Below the pieces are notes generated by a model. The model ran no database searches. It saw nothing but the letters and a program-made list of their open reading frames with translations, and was not told the DNA's origin. A program made the position numbers and the translations under genes. Positions 44,644-52,498 of a DNA stretch of 64,000 bases are shown in pieces. The stretch is taken from NCBI GenBank assembly GCA_019638615.1, contig JAHBTL010000016.1:62001-126000 (forward strand), given 5' to 3'. Position 1 is the stretch's first letter; each line of letters opens with the position of its first letter. This stretch comes from Chitinophagaceae bacterium. Lineage in GTDB: Bacteria > Bacteroidota > Bacteroidia > Chitinophagales > Chitinophagaceae.

Positions 44644-44704
44644 TATGGTGAGACACGAACCCAGGCATGTGAAAAATCAATAACAACAATAAAAATTTTC
44701 ATAC

Positions 44705-45886
44705 TTATTCCGAAAATGCCTCCAGCAATGTATAGCAATACCATTCCTGCCGCGGCAAATGAAATGGGCCTTTAAACAGATTTCCCTTAGCTGTTTGGGC
44801 AATACTGCCATCGCGGTGAAGATACCCGAACCATTCCCCGTGTACGGCATCCGCAAAATGACTATAGGCATAATCATGCACCAGCTTATGCCATTGCGCA
44901 TATTTTTCATTGCCGGTGAGCTGGTAGGCCAGTAATGTGGCGATAATGGCTTCATTATGCGGCCACCAGAATTTCATATCCTGCCAGTATTCCTGCACGG
45001 GCTTGTTGTATACATCTCGGAAATACAATATACCGCCATAGGCCGCATCCCATCCGCGTTCCCACATATAATCGAGCATGCGGCAACCGAGGTTAATAAG
45101 ACGGGGATCGTTGTTCCTGTGTTTTGCTTCATGCAATATAAACCATGCGCCTTCTATTGCATGACCCGGATTCAGGGTTCTGCCATCAATATGGTCAATG
45201 ATCTTTCCATCCGGCGATACCTGCTCCATTATACAGCGTATATCATCCTTCACAAAGTCGCGCTCAATTTCATCAATCCATTTCATGATCAATTCATCAC
45301 ATCGCTCATCGCCGATGGTTTCCCTTAATTGCTGCGCGGTGTTCATCATGATCATCGGCACACCAATACCCTTTGAAGGACGTGTATTGGTAAACTTTGG
45401 TGGCAATATTCTTTCTCCATTTGCATAAGCAATGCAATGACTGAACACTTTTCCTGCATTCTGCGCTGCCGTTTCATCGCCGCTGGCTTTAGCATAAGCT
45501 GCAGCGGCAATAACATAAAATGTTTCCGAAAAAAAATACCGGCGTTTGCGGATGGGTTTGCCATCGCGGGTTACATGAAAGAACATTTGCCCGTCTTCGT
45601 CAAAGCAATATTTGTTGAGAAAATCATAACCCGATTTCGCAGCCGCCAGCCATTCTTCTTTTTGTTCGATGGTATTATACAGTGTAGACAATAACCAGGT
45701 CGCTCTTCCCTGTATCCATACCGCCTTGTCATCATCTATCAATGATCCGTCTGCGTCACGCATTAATAAAAACCCTCCATATTCTCTATCAACAGAACGT
45801 GGAAACCAAAAGGGCACAGTATCATTTAAAAGCCTGTCTTTATAAAAATTTTTTAATGCTCCGATATCTTTTGCAGTATATGCCAT
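44705..45886 (-). CDS. nanE: N-acylglucosamine 2-epimerase (AGE/RenBP family), ManNAc to GlcNAc
   Basis: The 393-aa cytoplasmic protein belongs to the (alpha/alpha)6-barrel AGE family. Conserved stretches are WIQGRATWLLSTLYN near residue 52, DGRTLNPGHAIEGAWF near 230, the His-containing WWPHNEAIIATLLAY near 310, and EWFGYLHRDG with the end HLPRQEWYCYTLLEAF. In Bacteroides the AGE-type NanE turns N-acetylmannosamine, the product of the lyase, into GlcNAc for a ROK kinase. Here it is the last intact gene of the sialic-acid operon, 8 bp after the sialidase. The gene symbol follows the Bacteroides usage, not the unrelated NanE of Enterobacteria. Confidence 0.88.
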   Translation of the reverse strand: MAYTAKDIGALKNFYKDRLLNDTVPFWFPRSVDREYGGFLLMRDADGSLIDDDKAVWIQGRATWLLSTLYNTIEQKEEWLAAAKSGYDFLNKYCFDEDGQMFFHVTRDGKPIRKRRYFFSETFYVIAAAAYAKASGDETAAQNAGKVFSHCIAYANGERILPPKFTNTRPSKGIGVPMIMMNTAQQLRETIGDERCDELIMKWIDEIERDFVKDDIRCIMEQVSPDGKIIDHIDGRTLNPGHAIEGAWFILHEAKHRNNDPRLINLGCRMLDYMWERGWDAAYGGILYFRDVYNKPVQEYWQDMKFWWPHNEAIIATLLAYQLTGNEKYAQWHKLVHDYAYSHFADAVHGEWFGYLHRDGSIAQTAKGNLFKGPFHLPRQEWYCYTLLEAFSE

Positions 45887-45894
45887 TGCTGAGT

Positions 45895-47463
45895 CTATTT
45901 AATGATTTCGGTTACGGGTATACGTACGAAATACAGGTCGCCTCTTCCTTCATACAGCATACCAATGGTATTGTCATCAATTTTTACCAGCGTAGAATAG
46001 CCATAACATTCATTTTCATCTATCAGTGTTTCATTTATCGGCAGCCAGCTTTCACCCAGATCAAGACTTGCTTTTATTGTCATATTATATCTTTCCAGCG
46101 CGGTATTGGGATTGCTGAAGAACAATACATCTTTCTGTTTCCCTTTTATATTCACGTTTGCCTTAATAAAGCTGCCCATACAAACAGGGTCTGCCAATGC
46201 GCTTTGGGAAGTAGCATGTTCTTTCCATGTTTGGCCCATATCGGTGGTTGTAGCAATGCTGCGGAATTTACCGCGGTTATCACGCATGTTCAGCATCAAT
46301 GTGCCCGGCGTTGTTTCTACTACCTGGCTTTCGGTTGTATTTGATTTGGCGCCGATGCCGCTCTTCCATGTCTTGCCATGATCTTCACTGTATATAATTG
46401 CCGAATGCGGAATGCCCGGTTTTTTTTGCTCATCCCAGTATTGCGAAGGAAAAACCAATGTGCCGTTTTGCATGGCTATACCGCTGCCCGGCCCCTGGAA
46501 ATACAAATGCCATACCGGGTTCTTTACCTGCGTTGTAATATTTATGGGTGCAGACCAGGTAAGGCCGTCATCATCGCTGCTCACCAGCACAAACTGTCCG
46601 GTTGTATCGGGCGAGAGGCCCGGTTCAGAACCTGCGATGGAACGGTTGCCTTTGCTCCATAATGCAGCTACCCAGGTTTTTTTAGTAACCGGATCAAACA
46701 AAACAGCAGGATCGCCTATACCATTGTTCTCATGCGGTTCGCCCATATCCATAATGATCTTCATGGGCTCCCATGTTCTGCCACCGTCTGTGCTGCGGCT
46801 TAAGCCCACATCAATATTCTCAGGAAGATCCTTGGAATTGTTATAACGTATATCGTATACAGCCAGCAGTGTTCCTTTATCCGTACTTACTATGCCGGGT
46901 ATGCGATAAGTGTTCACTTTGTCATCTCCTTTTTTCCGGATGGCAATGCCGGTATGCTTTTTAAAGGAAGAAGTTTCCTTTGCGATAGTGTACATCTTTT
47001 GGTTGGTTGCTATTTGTGTTACCCGTGCTTCTGTAATATCATCCATGTTTGCGCCATGTTTTGCCGTAGCACTTACCCATAACCGGTGTTTGCCCGCAGG
47101 CAATGCTATTTCAAACGGAATATCACCTGAAACAGATGATGGCACAACAGATGCGAAACGGCGGCTGGTATTAAAATCCTGCAACGGCCCTGTAGCGTAT
47201 ACTTCCATTTTTTCAAAAGCATTCAATGCCGCTTTGTTCAGCGTGTAAAATATTTTCTGAAGAGATACTCCTTTGCTGCCGGGTGGCACGGTGATGTCTA
47301 TTTTTATTAACGGGCTGGCTTTTACCCCGATCAGTACCGGCGTATTTACGGTTGAAGCTGTAATACTGAGCATTCCGTCACGCTGTGCAAACACCAGCAA
47401 AGCTGCAAGGCAAGTACATATAACAGTTAAGCTTAACCTAAATAACATTAGTTTTCTTTTCAT
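45895..47463 (-). CDS. nanH: Sialidase (GH33) with N-terminal beta domain
   Basis: The 522-aa exported exo-alpha-sialidase has a signal peptide (to about LVFAQ, residue 27). An N-terminal beta-sandwich domain of the kind found in Bacteroidota sialidases (about 30-170) is followed by a six-bladed propeller. The catalytic-arginine motif is TYRIPGIV at about 188. Asp-box motifs are STDGGRTW, SDDDGLTW, SEDHGKTW, TTDMGQTW and SLDLGESW. Late residues DENECYGYSTL fit the nucleophile-Tyr/Glu region. It would release terminal sialic acid outside or in the periplasm. A palindrome with TGT-N3-ACA lies 17 bp upstream of its start. Confidence 0.93.
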   Translation of the reverse strand: MKRKLMLFRLSLTVICTCLAALLVFAQRDGMLSITASTVNTPVLIGVKASPLIKIDITVPPGSKGVSLQKIFYTLNKAALNAFEKMEVYATGPLQDFNTSRRFASVVPSSVSGDIPFEIALPAGKHRLWVSATAKHGANMDDITEARVTQIATNQKMYTIAKETSSFKKHTGIAIRKKGDDKVNTYRIPGIVSTDKGTLLAVYDIRYNNSKDLPENIDVGLSRSTDGGRTWEPMKIIMDMGEPHENNGIGDPAVLFDPVTKKTWVAALWSKGNRSIAGSEPGLSPDTTGQFVLVSSDDDGLTWSAPINITTQVKNPVWHLYFQGPGSGIAMQNGTLVFPSQYWDEQKKPGIPHSAIIYSEDHGKTWKSGIGAKSNTTESQVVETTPGTLMLNMRDNRGKFRSIATTTDMGQTWKEHATSQSALADPVCMGSFIKANVNIKGKQKDVLFFSNPNTALERYNMTIKASLDLGESWLPINETLIDENECYGYSTLVKIDDNTIGMLYEGRGDLYFVRIPVTEIIK

Positions 47464-47479
47464 TATTATATTTTTTAAA

Positions 47480-47494
47480 TATTGTCAGACAATA
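47480..47494. promoter_or_regulatory. Candidate operator upstream of the sialidase gene
   Basis: TATTGT-CAG-ACAATA is a perfect 15-bp palindrome in the 47-bp gap between the MFS and sialidase genes. Its core TGT-N3-ACA equals that of the palindrome in the susC/regulator intergenic region. FadR-subfamily GntR regulators typically bind GT-N3-AC-type sites. Confidence 0.55.
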
Positions 47495-47510
47495 ATGGTT
47501 TTTTAATAAT

Positions 47511-48746
47511 CTAAGGTTTCACTGCATCCGCTTTTGGGCGAAGCATGCTCAATTGTACAATAAGCGCTGCAAGCACCACAACGGAAAGCATGGCGAAGTC
47601 CTTCCCGAGGTTGCCCTGGTCTGTGGATTTGCCCAACAGATCTGTTATAAAAGCGCCGGCAAATACACCGGTCATGTTCATAAGCCCGTAAGCAGTGGCG
47701 CGGTATTGCGGCTGTACAAACTGGCATACCAGCGGCATATTGTTGGCATCGAACATGCCGAAGCCGAAGCCAAAGCAGAGTGCCGAGCCGATAACGCTGA
47801 CAAGCGAATCGCCAAAGCCGATGAACAACAGCGCCGGAATGGTAAGTGCGATACCGATAGCGCTTGTGTATACCCTGCCGCGGATATTTTTTTGCACCCA
47901 TCTGTCGGATAGAACCCCGCCGAAGATAACCCCGATGAAGGAAGAAGCTGCAATGGTAATGGTAGACAAAGGCCCTGCTGTTGCCATATCTATTTTCAGG
48001 TTTTCAGAAAAAAGCGTAGGCAGCCAGTTTTTTACGCCCCAGCCGGGCAAGCTGGGTATGGCAAAATACAGGAGTATCACCCAGAATGAAATATTGGTAA
48101 GCAATACCGCCAGACCTTTGAACAAGGAAGGCTTTCCGCTTGCTTGTTTCAGGGGATCATTAGCTGGTAATGCGGGACGTTTATATTCTTTCAGAAAGAA
48201 GATGAGTATAACCGCATATACAACACCGATCAGCCCGAATGAATGAAAAGTTTCCTGCCAGGAGTATTTGCCGGCAATGGTAGCGCCAAATCCACCCAAC
48301 GCCTGTCCCATATACAACCCGGTCATGTGTATGCCAATTGCCAGCGATCTTGTTTTGTCGCTGTGATAATCCGCTATTAATGAAAGTCCCGCGGGTATAT
48401 ATAAGGCTTCACTAACGCCCATCACTGCCCGAAGCCAGTACAACTGCTGAAAGCTGGTAGCATAACCCATCATAAAGGTTACGGCAGACCATACGAATAA
48501 ACTCACCACGATCAGCCATTTCCGGTTCATCCTGTCTGCAATGATGCCTGATACAGGGCTCATCAACCCATATATCCATAAGAATACTGCCATCAGGTAC
48601 CCGAAATTGGTGGCAGACTGCAGCTCGGCGATATCTACCTGCATAGACGGCTTCATGGTTGACAACATCTGCCGGTCCATATAGTTGAGCAAGGCTACTA
48701 CCCATAGCAGGCCAACCACTATCCACGGATATCTTTTTGTATTCAT
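47511..48746 (-). CDS. MFS transporter, probable sialic-acid permease
   Basis: I chose the ATG at 48746 (411 aa, MNTKRYPWIVVGLLWVVALL) because it overlaps the TAA of the upstream gene as TAATG, a classical re-initiation junction; the frame extends 11 codons further up. The protein shows twelve predicted helices, NYMDRQ in the first loop and GIIADRMNRKW in the 2-3 loop, as in the anion:cation-symporter branch of the MFS. Its place among the lyase, mutarotase and sialidase genes makes sialic acid (NanT role) the likely substrate, but this is inferred from context. Confidence 0.85.
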   Translation of the reverse strand: MNTKRYPWIVVGLLWVVALLNYMDRQMLSTMKPSMQVDIAELQSATNFGYLMAVFLWIYGLMSPVSGIIADRMNRKWLIVVSLFVWSAVTFMMGYATSFQQLYWLRAVMGVSEALYIPAGLSLIADYHSDKTRSLAIGIHMTGLYMGQALGGFGATIAGKYSWQETFHSFGLIGVVYAVILIFFLKEYKRPALPANDPLKQASGKPSLFKGLAVLLTNISFWVILLYFAIPSLPGWGVKNWLPTLFSENLKIDMATAGPLSTITIAASSFIGVIFGGVLSDRWVQKNIRGRVYTSAIGIALTIPALLFIGFGDSLVSVIGSALCFGFGFGMFDANNMPLVCQFVQPQYRATAYGLMNMTGVFAGAFITDLLGKSTDQGNLGKDFAMLSVVVLAALIVQLSMLRPKADAVKP

Positions 48747-49900
48747 TATTGTTTTGTATTGATGATGGATGCAGACCATATATCCGGCGTGCGAACGCCT
48801 GCTCTTATTTCCCCTCCGGCTATAAATATTTTATTCTTCCACGATACTGCCGTAGCAGTTACCGGTGTTTGAAAAGGAAGTGAACCTTCTTGTGTGCATG
48901 AGTCTTTGCGACTGTTGTATACCAGTATTTTCCTGCTAAAACCGGGATGCCCGTTTAACAGGTCAATACGTTCCTTATTTAATTGTGCGAGGCGGCTTGT
49001 ATCCTTTTCTGCTTTGACAGCAGCATTCAATAATTCAGACTGGTGAAAGGTCTCGCCGGTATCACCGCCGAATAAAGCAATATGTTCATTATCCATCTTA
49101 ATGCCGGTTCCTGCTGTAAGCGGGTAAGGCAAAGCTGTTTTCTTCACCCATTTGTTTTCCTTCAAATCAAGCGCATACACATCTTTATATAAATCGCTGA
49201 TGCCTGATGCCTTTTTGCAACGACCGCCCAAAAGATATACATAATCACGGTCATCCATTGATTGCAATGCCATTACCATGTGCGAAACAGCCCGGGGCAT
49301 TTGCGCCAGCGCTTTCCATCCGCCTGTAGTATCTGTAAGATTCAATGAGAAACATGCTGCAGAAGTTGCGGTTGCGGTTTCTCCGCCGCAAATGATCAGT
49401 TGATCGTTGTAAGCAACTATTCCTGCATTGGTGAGCGCAACAGGTAAATCGGGCAAACGCGCTGCATTTAATTCCCCTGTACTATTATTCCAGCTCAACT
49501 GAAATACCTTGTTGCTGATGCCATTTTCATTTTCTCCTCCTGCATATATTACTGCATCTTTGGTTGAACAATTTGCTGCATAGGCAACAGCACTGCTTAG
49601 CTTAAACGGCTTGTCTTTTTGTACGAGTATATCATCTTTTAACTCATAAATGAATACTTCTTCATAATATTTCTTTTTCCCGCCCAGCCAGGGCAATGCG
49701 TCCGGAAAATCAGCGCCACCGCCTGCTATTAACACATTGTTCGATATACCTGTTACAGGAGCGGCAACGCCGCTTTTTCCCAATGCAGGCAGAGAACCAA
49801 CCTTTTTCCAGTCAGACACGAGTAAGGCTTTTTCCTCCCTGACAGAGCAATGCATACAAAAAATTATGATGACAAATAGCGATATGAAGTATCGTTTCAT
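48746..49900 (-). CDS. nanM: NanM-like sialic-acid mutarotase (cyclically permuted kelch family), lipoprotein
   Basis: The 384-aa protein has a lipoprotein signal peptide (lipobox FCMHC, Cys at about 19). Kelch-propeller repeats include VLIAGGGADFPD, AVIYAGGENENG, LIICGGETATA, YVYLLGGRCKK, IALFGGDTGE and IFIAGGEIRAG. The family interconverts alpha and beta N-acetylneuraminate after sialidase action, speeding uptake and breakdown. The spacing is tight: its ATG is one base after the NanA stop, and its TAA overlaps the MFS start. Confidence 0.88.
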   Translation of the reverse strand: MKRYFISLFVIIIFCMHCSVREEKALLVSDWKKVGSLPALGKSGVAAPVTGISNNVLIAGGGADFPDALPWLGGKKKYYEEVFIYELKDDILVQKDKPFKLSSAVAYAANCSTKDAVIYAGGENENGISNKVFQLSWNNSTGELNAARLPDLPVALTNAGIVAYNDQLIICGGETATATSAACFSLNLTDTTGGWKALAQMPRAVSHMVMALQSMDDRDYVYLLGGRCKKASGISDLYKDVYALDLKENKWVKKTALPYPLTAGTGIKMDNEHIALFGGDTGETFHQSELLNAAVKAEKDTSRLAQLNKERIDLLNGHPGFSRKILVYNSRKDSCTQEGSLPFQTPVTATAVSWKNKIFIAGGEIRAGVRTPDIWSASIINTKQ

Positions 49901-49901
49901 T

Positions 49902-50843
49902 TTATTGGCTCACCGCAGTTGATATTTTTGAGCTGTAGCTGGAAAAACGGATGGCTTCCGTGTCTTTTGTAAATTTTACAAAATCTTCCCCGCTCATATT
50001 TTTTACCGGTAGCCGGAATTTGCCGCAATCCAAACCGGTCAGCTTCATGTATGCTTTGCCGGTAGCAATGCCACCGTATTTACCCAGCAGTCTTATCATC
50101 TCAATAGCCTGCTCCTGCAGTTGAGCGGCTTCTTCAGGTTTGCCCTGCTCAAATGCCTGTATGAGCCGGTGGTATAACGGAGCCGCATAGTTGTAGGTGC
50201 TTCCTACCGCGCCTTTAGCGCCAACAGATAAGGCGGGCAGCATATTTTCATCCCTGCCCCAGAGCATGTCATACTTTTTATTGTTGAAAAGCAGGCAGGA
50301 CAGGTAATCCATAAAATCTTCGTGTGTGTATTTTATGCCGGCGAAATTGGGGATGCTGCCATCCACTTCTTTCAGCAGATCATACATAGGAAAGTGTACG
50401 CCTGTTAATACAGGAATATGATAGTAATAAAAAGGCATGCCCGGAGCAGCCGCCGCAATTTCCGCACAGCATTGTGCAAGCATCTGTACATTGGCGGGCT
50501 TGAAATAATTCGGTGCTGTAAACGATACGGCATACAACCCTGCTTTGTTGGCATATACTGCCAGCTCTTTGCAATCTGCAATGCAGGTACCGCCGAGGAG
50601 CGTCATCACTTTAAAATCAGGATCGGACTTTGTGCAGGCAGCCCATGCAGTGATCACTTCTTTTTTCTCTGTGAGGGTAAGTGAAACGCCCTCGCCTGTG
50701 GAACCACAAATGAAGGCTCCGGTGACGCCGTTGCTTTTAAGCAGGGCATAATATTCCGGTATGATGGCGCTGTTCAGTGCTCCGTCTGCATGCATAGGAG
50801 TGAATGGCGCTGCGATCAGGCCGGTTAAATGTTTAGTTGTCAC
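49902..50843 (-). CDS. nanA: N-acetylneuraminate lyase
   Basis: The 313-aa cytoplasmic aldolase is of the DHDPS/NAL (beta/alpha)8 family. GSTGEG (about 47-52) binds the pyruvate carboxylate, the catalytic Tyr lies in YYYHIPVLTG (about 140), and the Schiff-base Lys in AGIKYTHEDF (about 170). Neighbouring sialidase, NanM-like and AGE genes favour sialic acid over dihydrodipicolinate. It cleaves Neu5Ac to ManNAc and pyruvate. It follows SusD after a 75-bp gap that holds a strong hairpin, so it may be expressed less than the SusCD pair. Confidence 0.92.
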   Translation of the reverse strand: MTTKHLTGLIAAPFTPMHADGALNSAIIPEYYALLKSNGVTGAFICGSTGEGVSLTLTEKKEVITAWAACTKSDPDFKVMTLLGGTCIADCKELAVYANKAGLYAVSFTAPNYFKPANVQMLAQCCAEIAAAAPGMPFYYYHIPVLTGVHFPMYDLLKEVDGSIPNFAGIKYTHEDFMDYLSCLLFNNKKYDMLWGRDENMLPALSVGAKGAVGSTYNYAAPLYHRLIQAFEQGKPEEAAQLQEQAIEMIRLLGKYGGIATGKAYMKLTGLDCGKFRLPVKNMSGEDFVKFTKDTEAIRFSSYSSKISTAVSQ

Positions 50844-50872
50844 TTGTTATGGTTTATTATTTGATTTTAGTA

Positions 50873-50908
50873 TTTTATTGCCCTGCCATTAAGGGCGGGG
50901 CAATAAAA
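50873..50908 (-). terminator. Strong stem-loop between susD and nanA
   Basis: The left arm 50873-50887 (TTTTATTGCCCTGCC) pairs with 50894-50908 over 15 bp with one G-U pair and a 6-nt loop. The arms end in A/T runs. On the minus strand it lies just behind SusD. It may partially end transcription or stabilise the susCD mRNA. Confidence 0.7.
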
Positions 50909-50918
50909 TTAAATACTA

Positions 50919-52478
50919 TTATGGTTTAGCCGTAGCATATCCCGGTGTCTGATCAACCAGCGGATCATTGGTCCAGATAGCCGGTTCAATCGGCCACAAG
51001 ATTTTATATGCTTCTGTTGCTTTGTCCAGTACGCCGTAAGGTTGACCGGCGCTTTTAAATACCAATGGCTCACCCGCATATTTCATCCGCCTGATATCAT
51101 ACCAGCGTTTTCCCTCATATACAAATTCCTTGCTGCGTTCTTCAAATATAGCCAGTTCATTTTCATCCGGCGTACCATTCACAAAGGGGGTGGGGTCGGC
51201 ATTGTCAAATGCCCGGTCGCGAATCTGTTTGATATAGAATGAAGGATCGCTGCCTTCAGTATTTGTGATCTCGGCCAGCATCAGCAGCCTGTCTGCCTCC
51301 CGGTAAACCGGCCAGTCATTCGTAAATATCCTTAGGTTTGCTGAAGTCATTTCTCCCATGAATTTTACCAATGCCGTATTCCTGATGTCAACTACTACAT
51401 TTGGCGGTGTGCCGCTTGTTCTGTAAAAATCGTAAAAAGTGGCATCCCTGCGTTTGTCTGCGGGATCGTACGACTGAAACAACTCAAAAGTATAGCCATA
51501 CCGTTGAATAGGTTGAGCAACGGCCGTTCCAATATTTAGCGGATCAACCAGGGTTGGCGCCACAGTTGACGAATCCTTTACATACCGGTTATTGAAGTTA
51601 AAAAGGTCAAAGAGGAAAAAGGAGTAATTGGTACCCATTTCAGCCTCCCCTTCACGGTAACGAACAGCCAGCATAATCTCATTATTATTCTTGTTTTTAA
51701 AAACATCAGGGAAGCTGGAAAGCAGTGATGTCCCGGCTATAGCATTCAATGCCGATTTTGCCTCTGCCAGGTCAGCCGTTGTATTGTACGCTTTTGCAGA
51801 CCACAGGTACACTTCTCCTTTCAGCATCAATGCAGCCCGGGGATTCCACTGGCTCTTGTCGGCAGGTGTGGCAGCGGCTCCAAACAGGGTAACAGCTTTG
51901 TTTATATCCGATTTAATACTGGAGAGCACTTCCGTTTCTGAGGCTCTGGCTTTACGCAAAGCTACCGCATCGGTATTGCCATTCGATACCTCCGGTTCCA
52001 GTTGTAGCGGAACGCCGCCGTATGTGCGCAGCAAATGGAAATAATAATAAGCCCGCATGGCATAAGCCTGCCCCAGCAGGTAGTTCTTTCGGTCATTAGC
52101 TATAAAGCCAATGGCCTCCACTTTCTGGATAAAAAGATTGAGCTGCAGGATGGGGTTATAAAAACCCGCCCAACTGCCAACGCCTGAAGATGTTTCCTGT
52201 ATAGCCTGGTTAATAATAGTCAATTCATTCAGTGATGCCCCCGTACGGTCCACATTGCTTAAACTACCACCCCTCATTTCGCCGAGGCGATAAAACATAA
52301 ACTGATTATCGCGGAATTGTTTGTGCAGCCCCACCATAAAATTCGCGACCTGGGATTCAGTTTTCCAAAAGTTCCCATCGCCATAATAATCTTCCGGCGC
52401 CAGTTCTAATGACCTGGTGCAGGACATAGCTGTTGCAATTATTATTGCCACAGGTAATATATATTTAAACTTGTTCAT
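50919..52478 (-). CDS. SusD/RagB-family nutrient-binding lipoprotein
   Basis: This 519-aa surface lipoprotein has signal MNKFKYILPVAIIIATAMSC with Cys at residue 20, followed by the SusD start region RSLELAPEDYYGDGNFWKTE. The helical TPR-like core includes GQAYAMRAYYYFHLLRTYG, and the typical end region reads EERSKEFVYEGKRWYDIRRM. It pairs with the SusC gene 20 bp upstream as the lid of a TonB-driven importer. The ligand is probably sialic acid or a sialylated oligosaccharide, judged from the operon. Confidence 0.93.
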   Translation of the reverse strand: MNKFKYILPVAIIIATAMSCTRSLELAPEDYYGDGNFWKTESQVANFMVGLHKQFRDNQFMFYRLGEMRGGSLSNVDRTGASLNELTIINQAIQETSSGVGSWAGFYNPILQLNLFIQKVEAIGFIANDRKNYLLGQAYAMRAYYYFHLLRTYGGVPLQLEPEVSNGNTDAVALRKARASETEVLSSIKSDINKAVTLFGAAATPADKSQWNPRAALMLKGEVYLWSAKAYNTTADLAEAKSALNAIAGTSLLSSFPDVFKNKNNNEIMLAVRYREGEAEMGTNYSFFLFDLFNFNNRYVKDSSTVAPTLVDPLNIGTAVAQPIQRYGYTFELFQSYDPADKRRDATFYDFYRTSGTPPNVVVDIRNTALVKFMGEMTSANLRIFTNDWPVYREADRLLMLAEITNTEGSDPSFYIKQIRDRAFDNADPTPFVNGTPDENELAIFEERSKEFVYEGKRWYDIRRMKYAGEPLVFKSAGQPYGVLDKATEAYKILWPIEPAIWTNDPLVDQTPGYATAKP

Positions 52479-52498
52479 GATATATGCATTTATTAAAA

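Noticed and set aside
47503-47901. 132-codon minus-strand frame overlapping the MFS gene
   Set aside because: It is a shadow frame inside a clear transporter gene, and its composition is unlike a normal protein.
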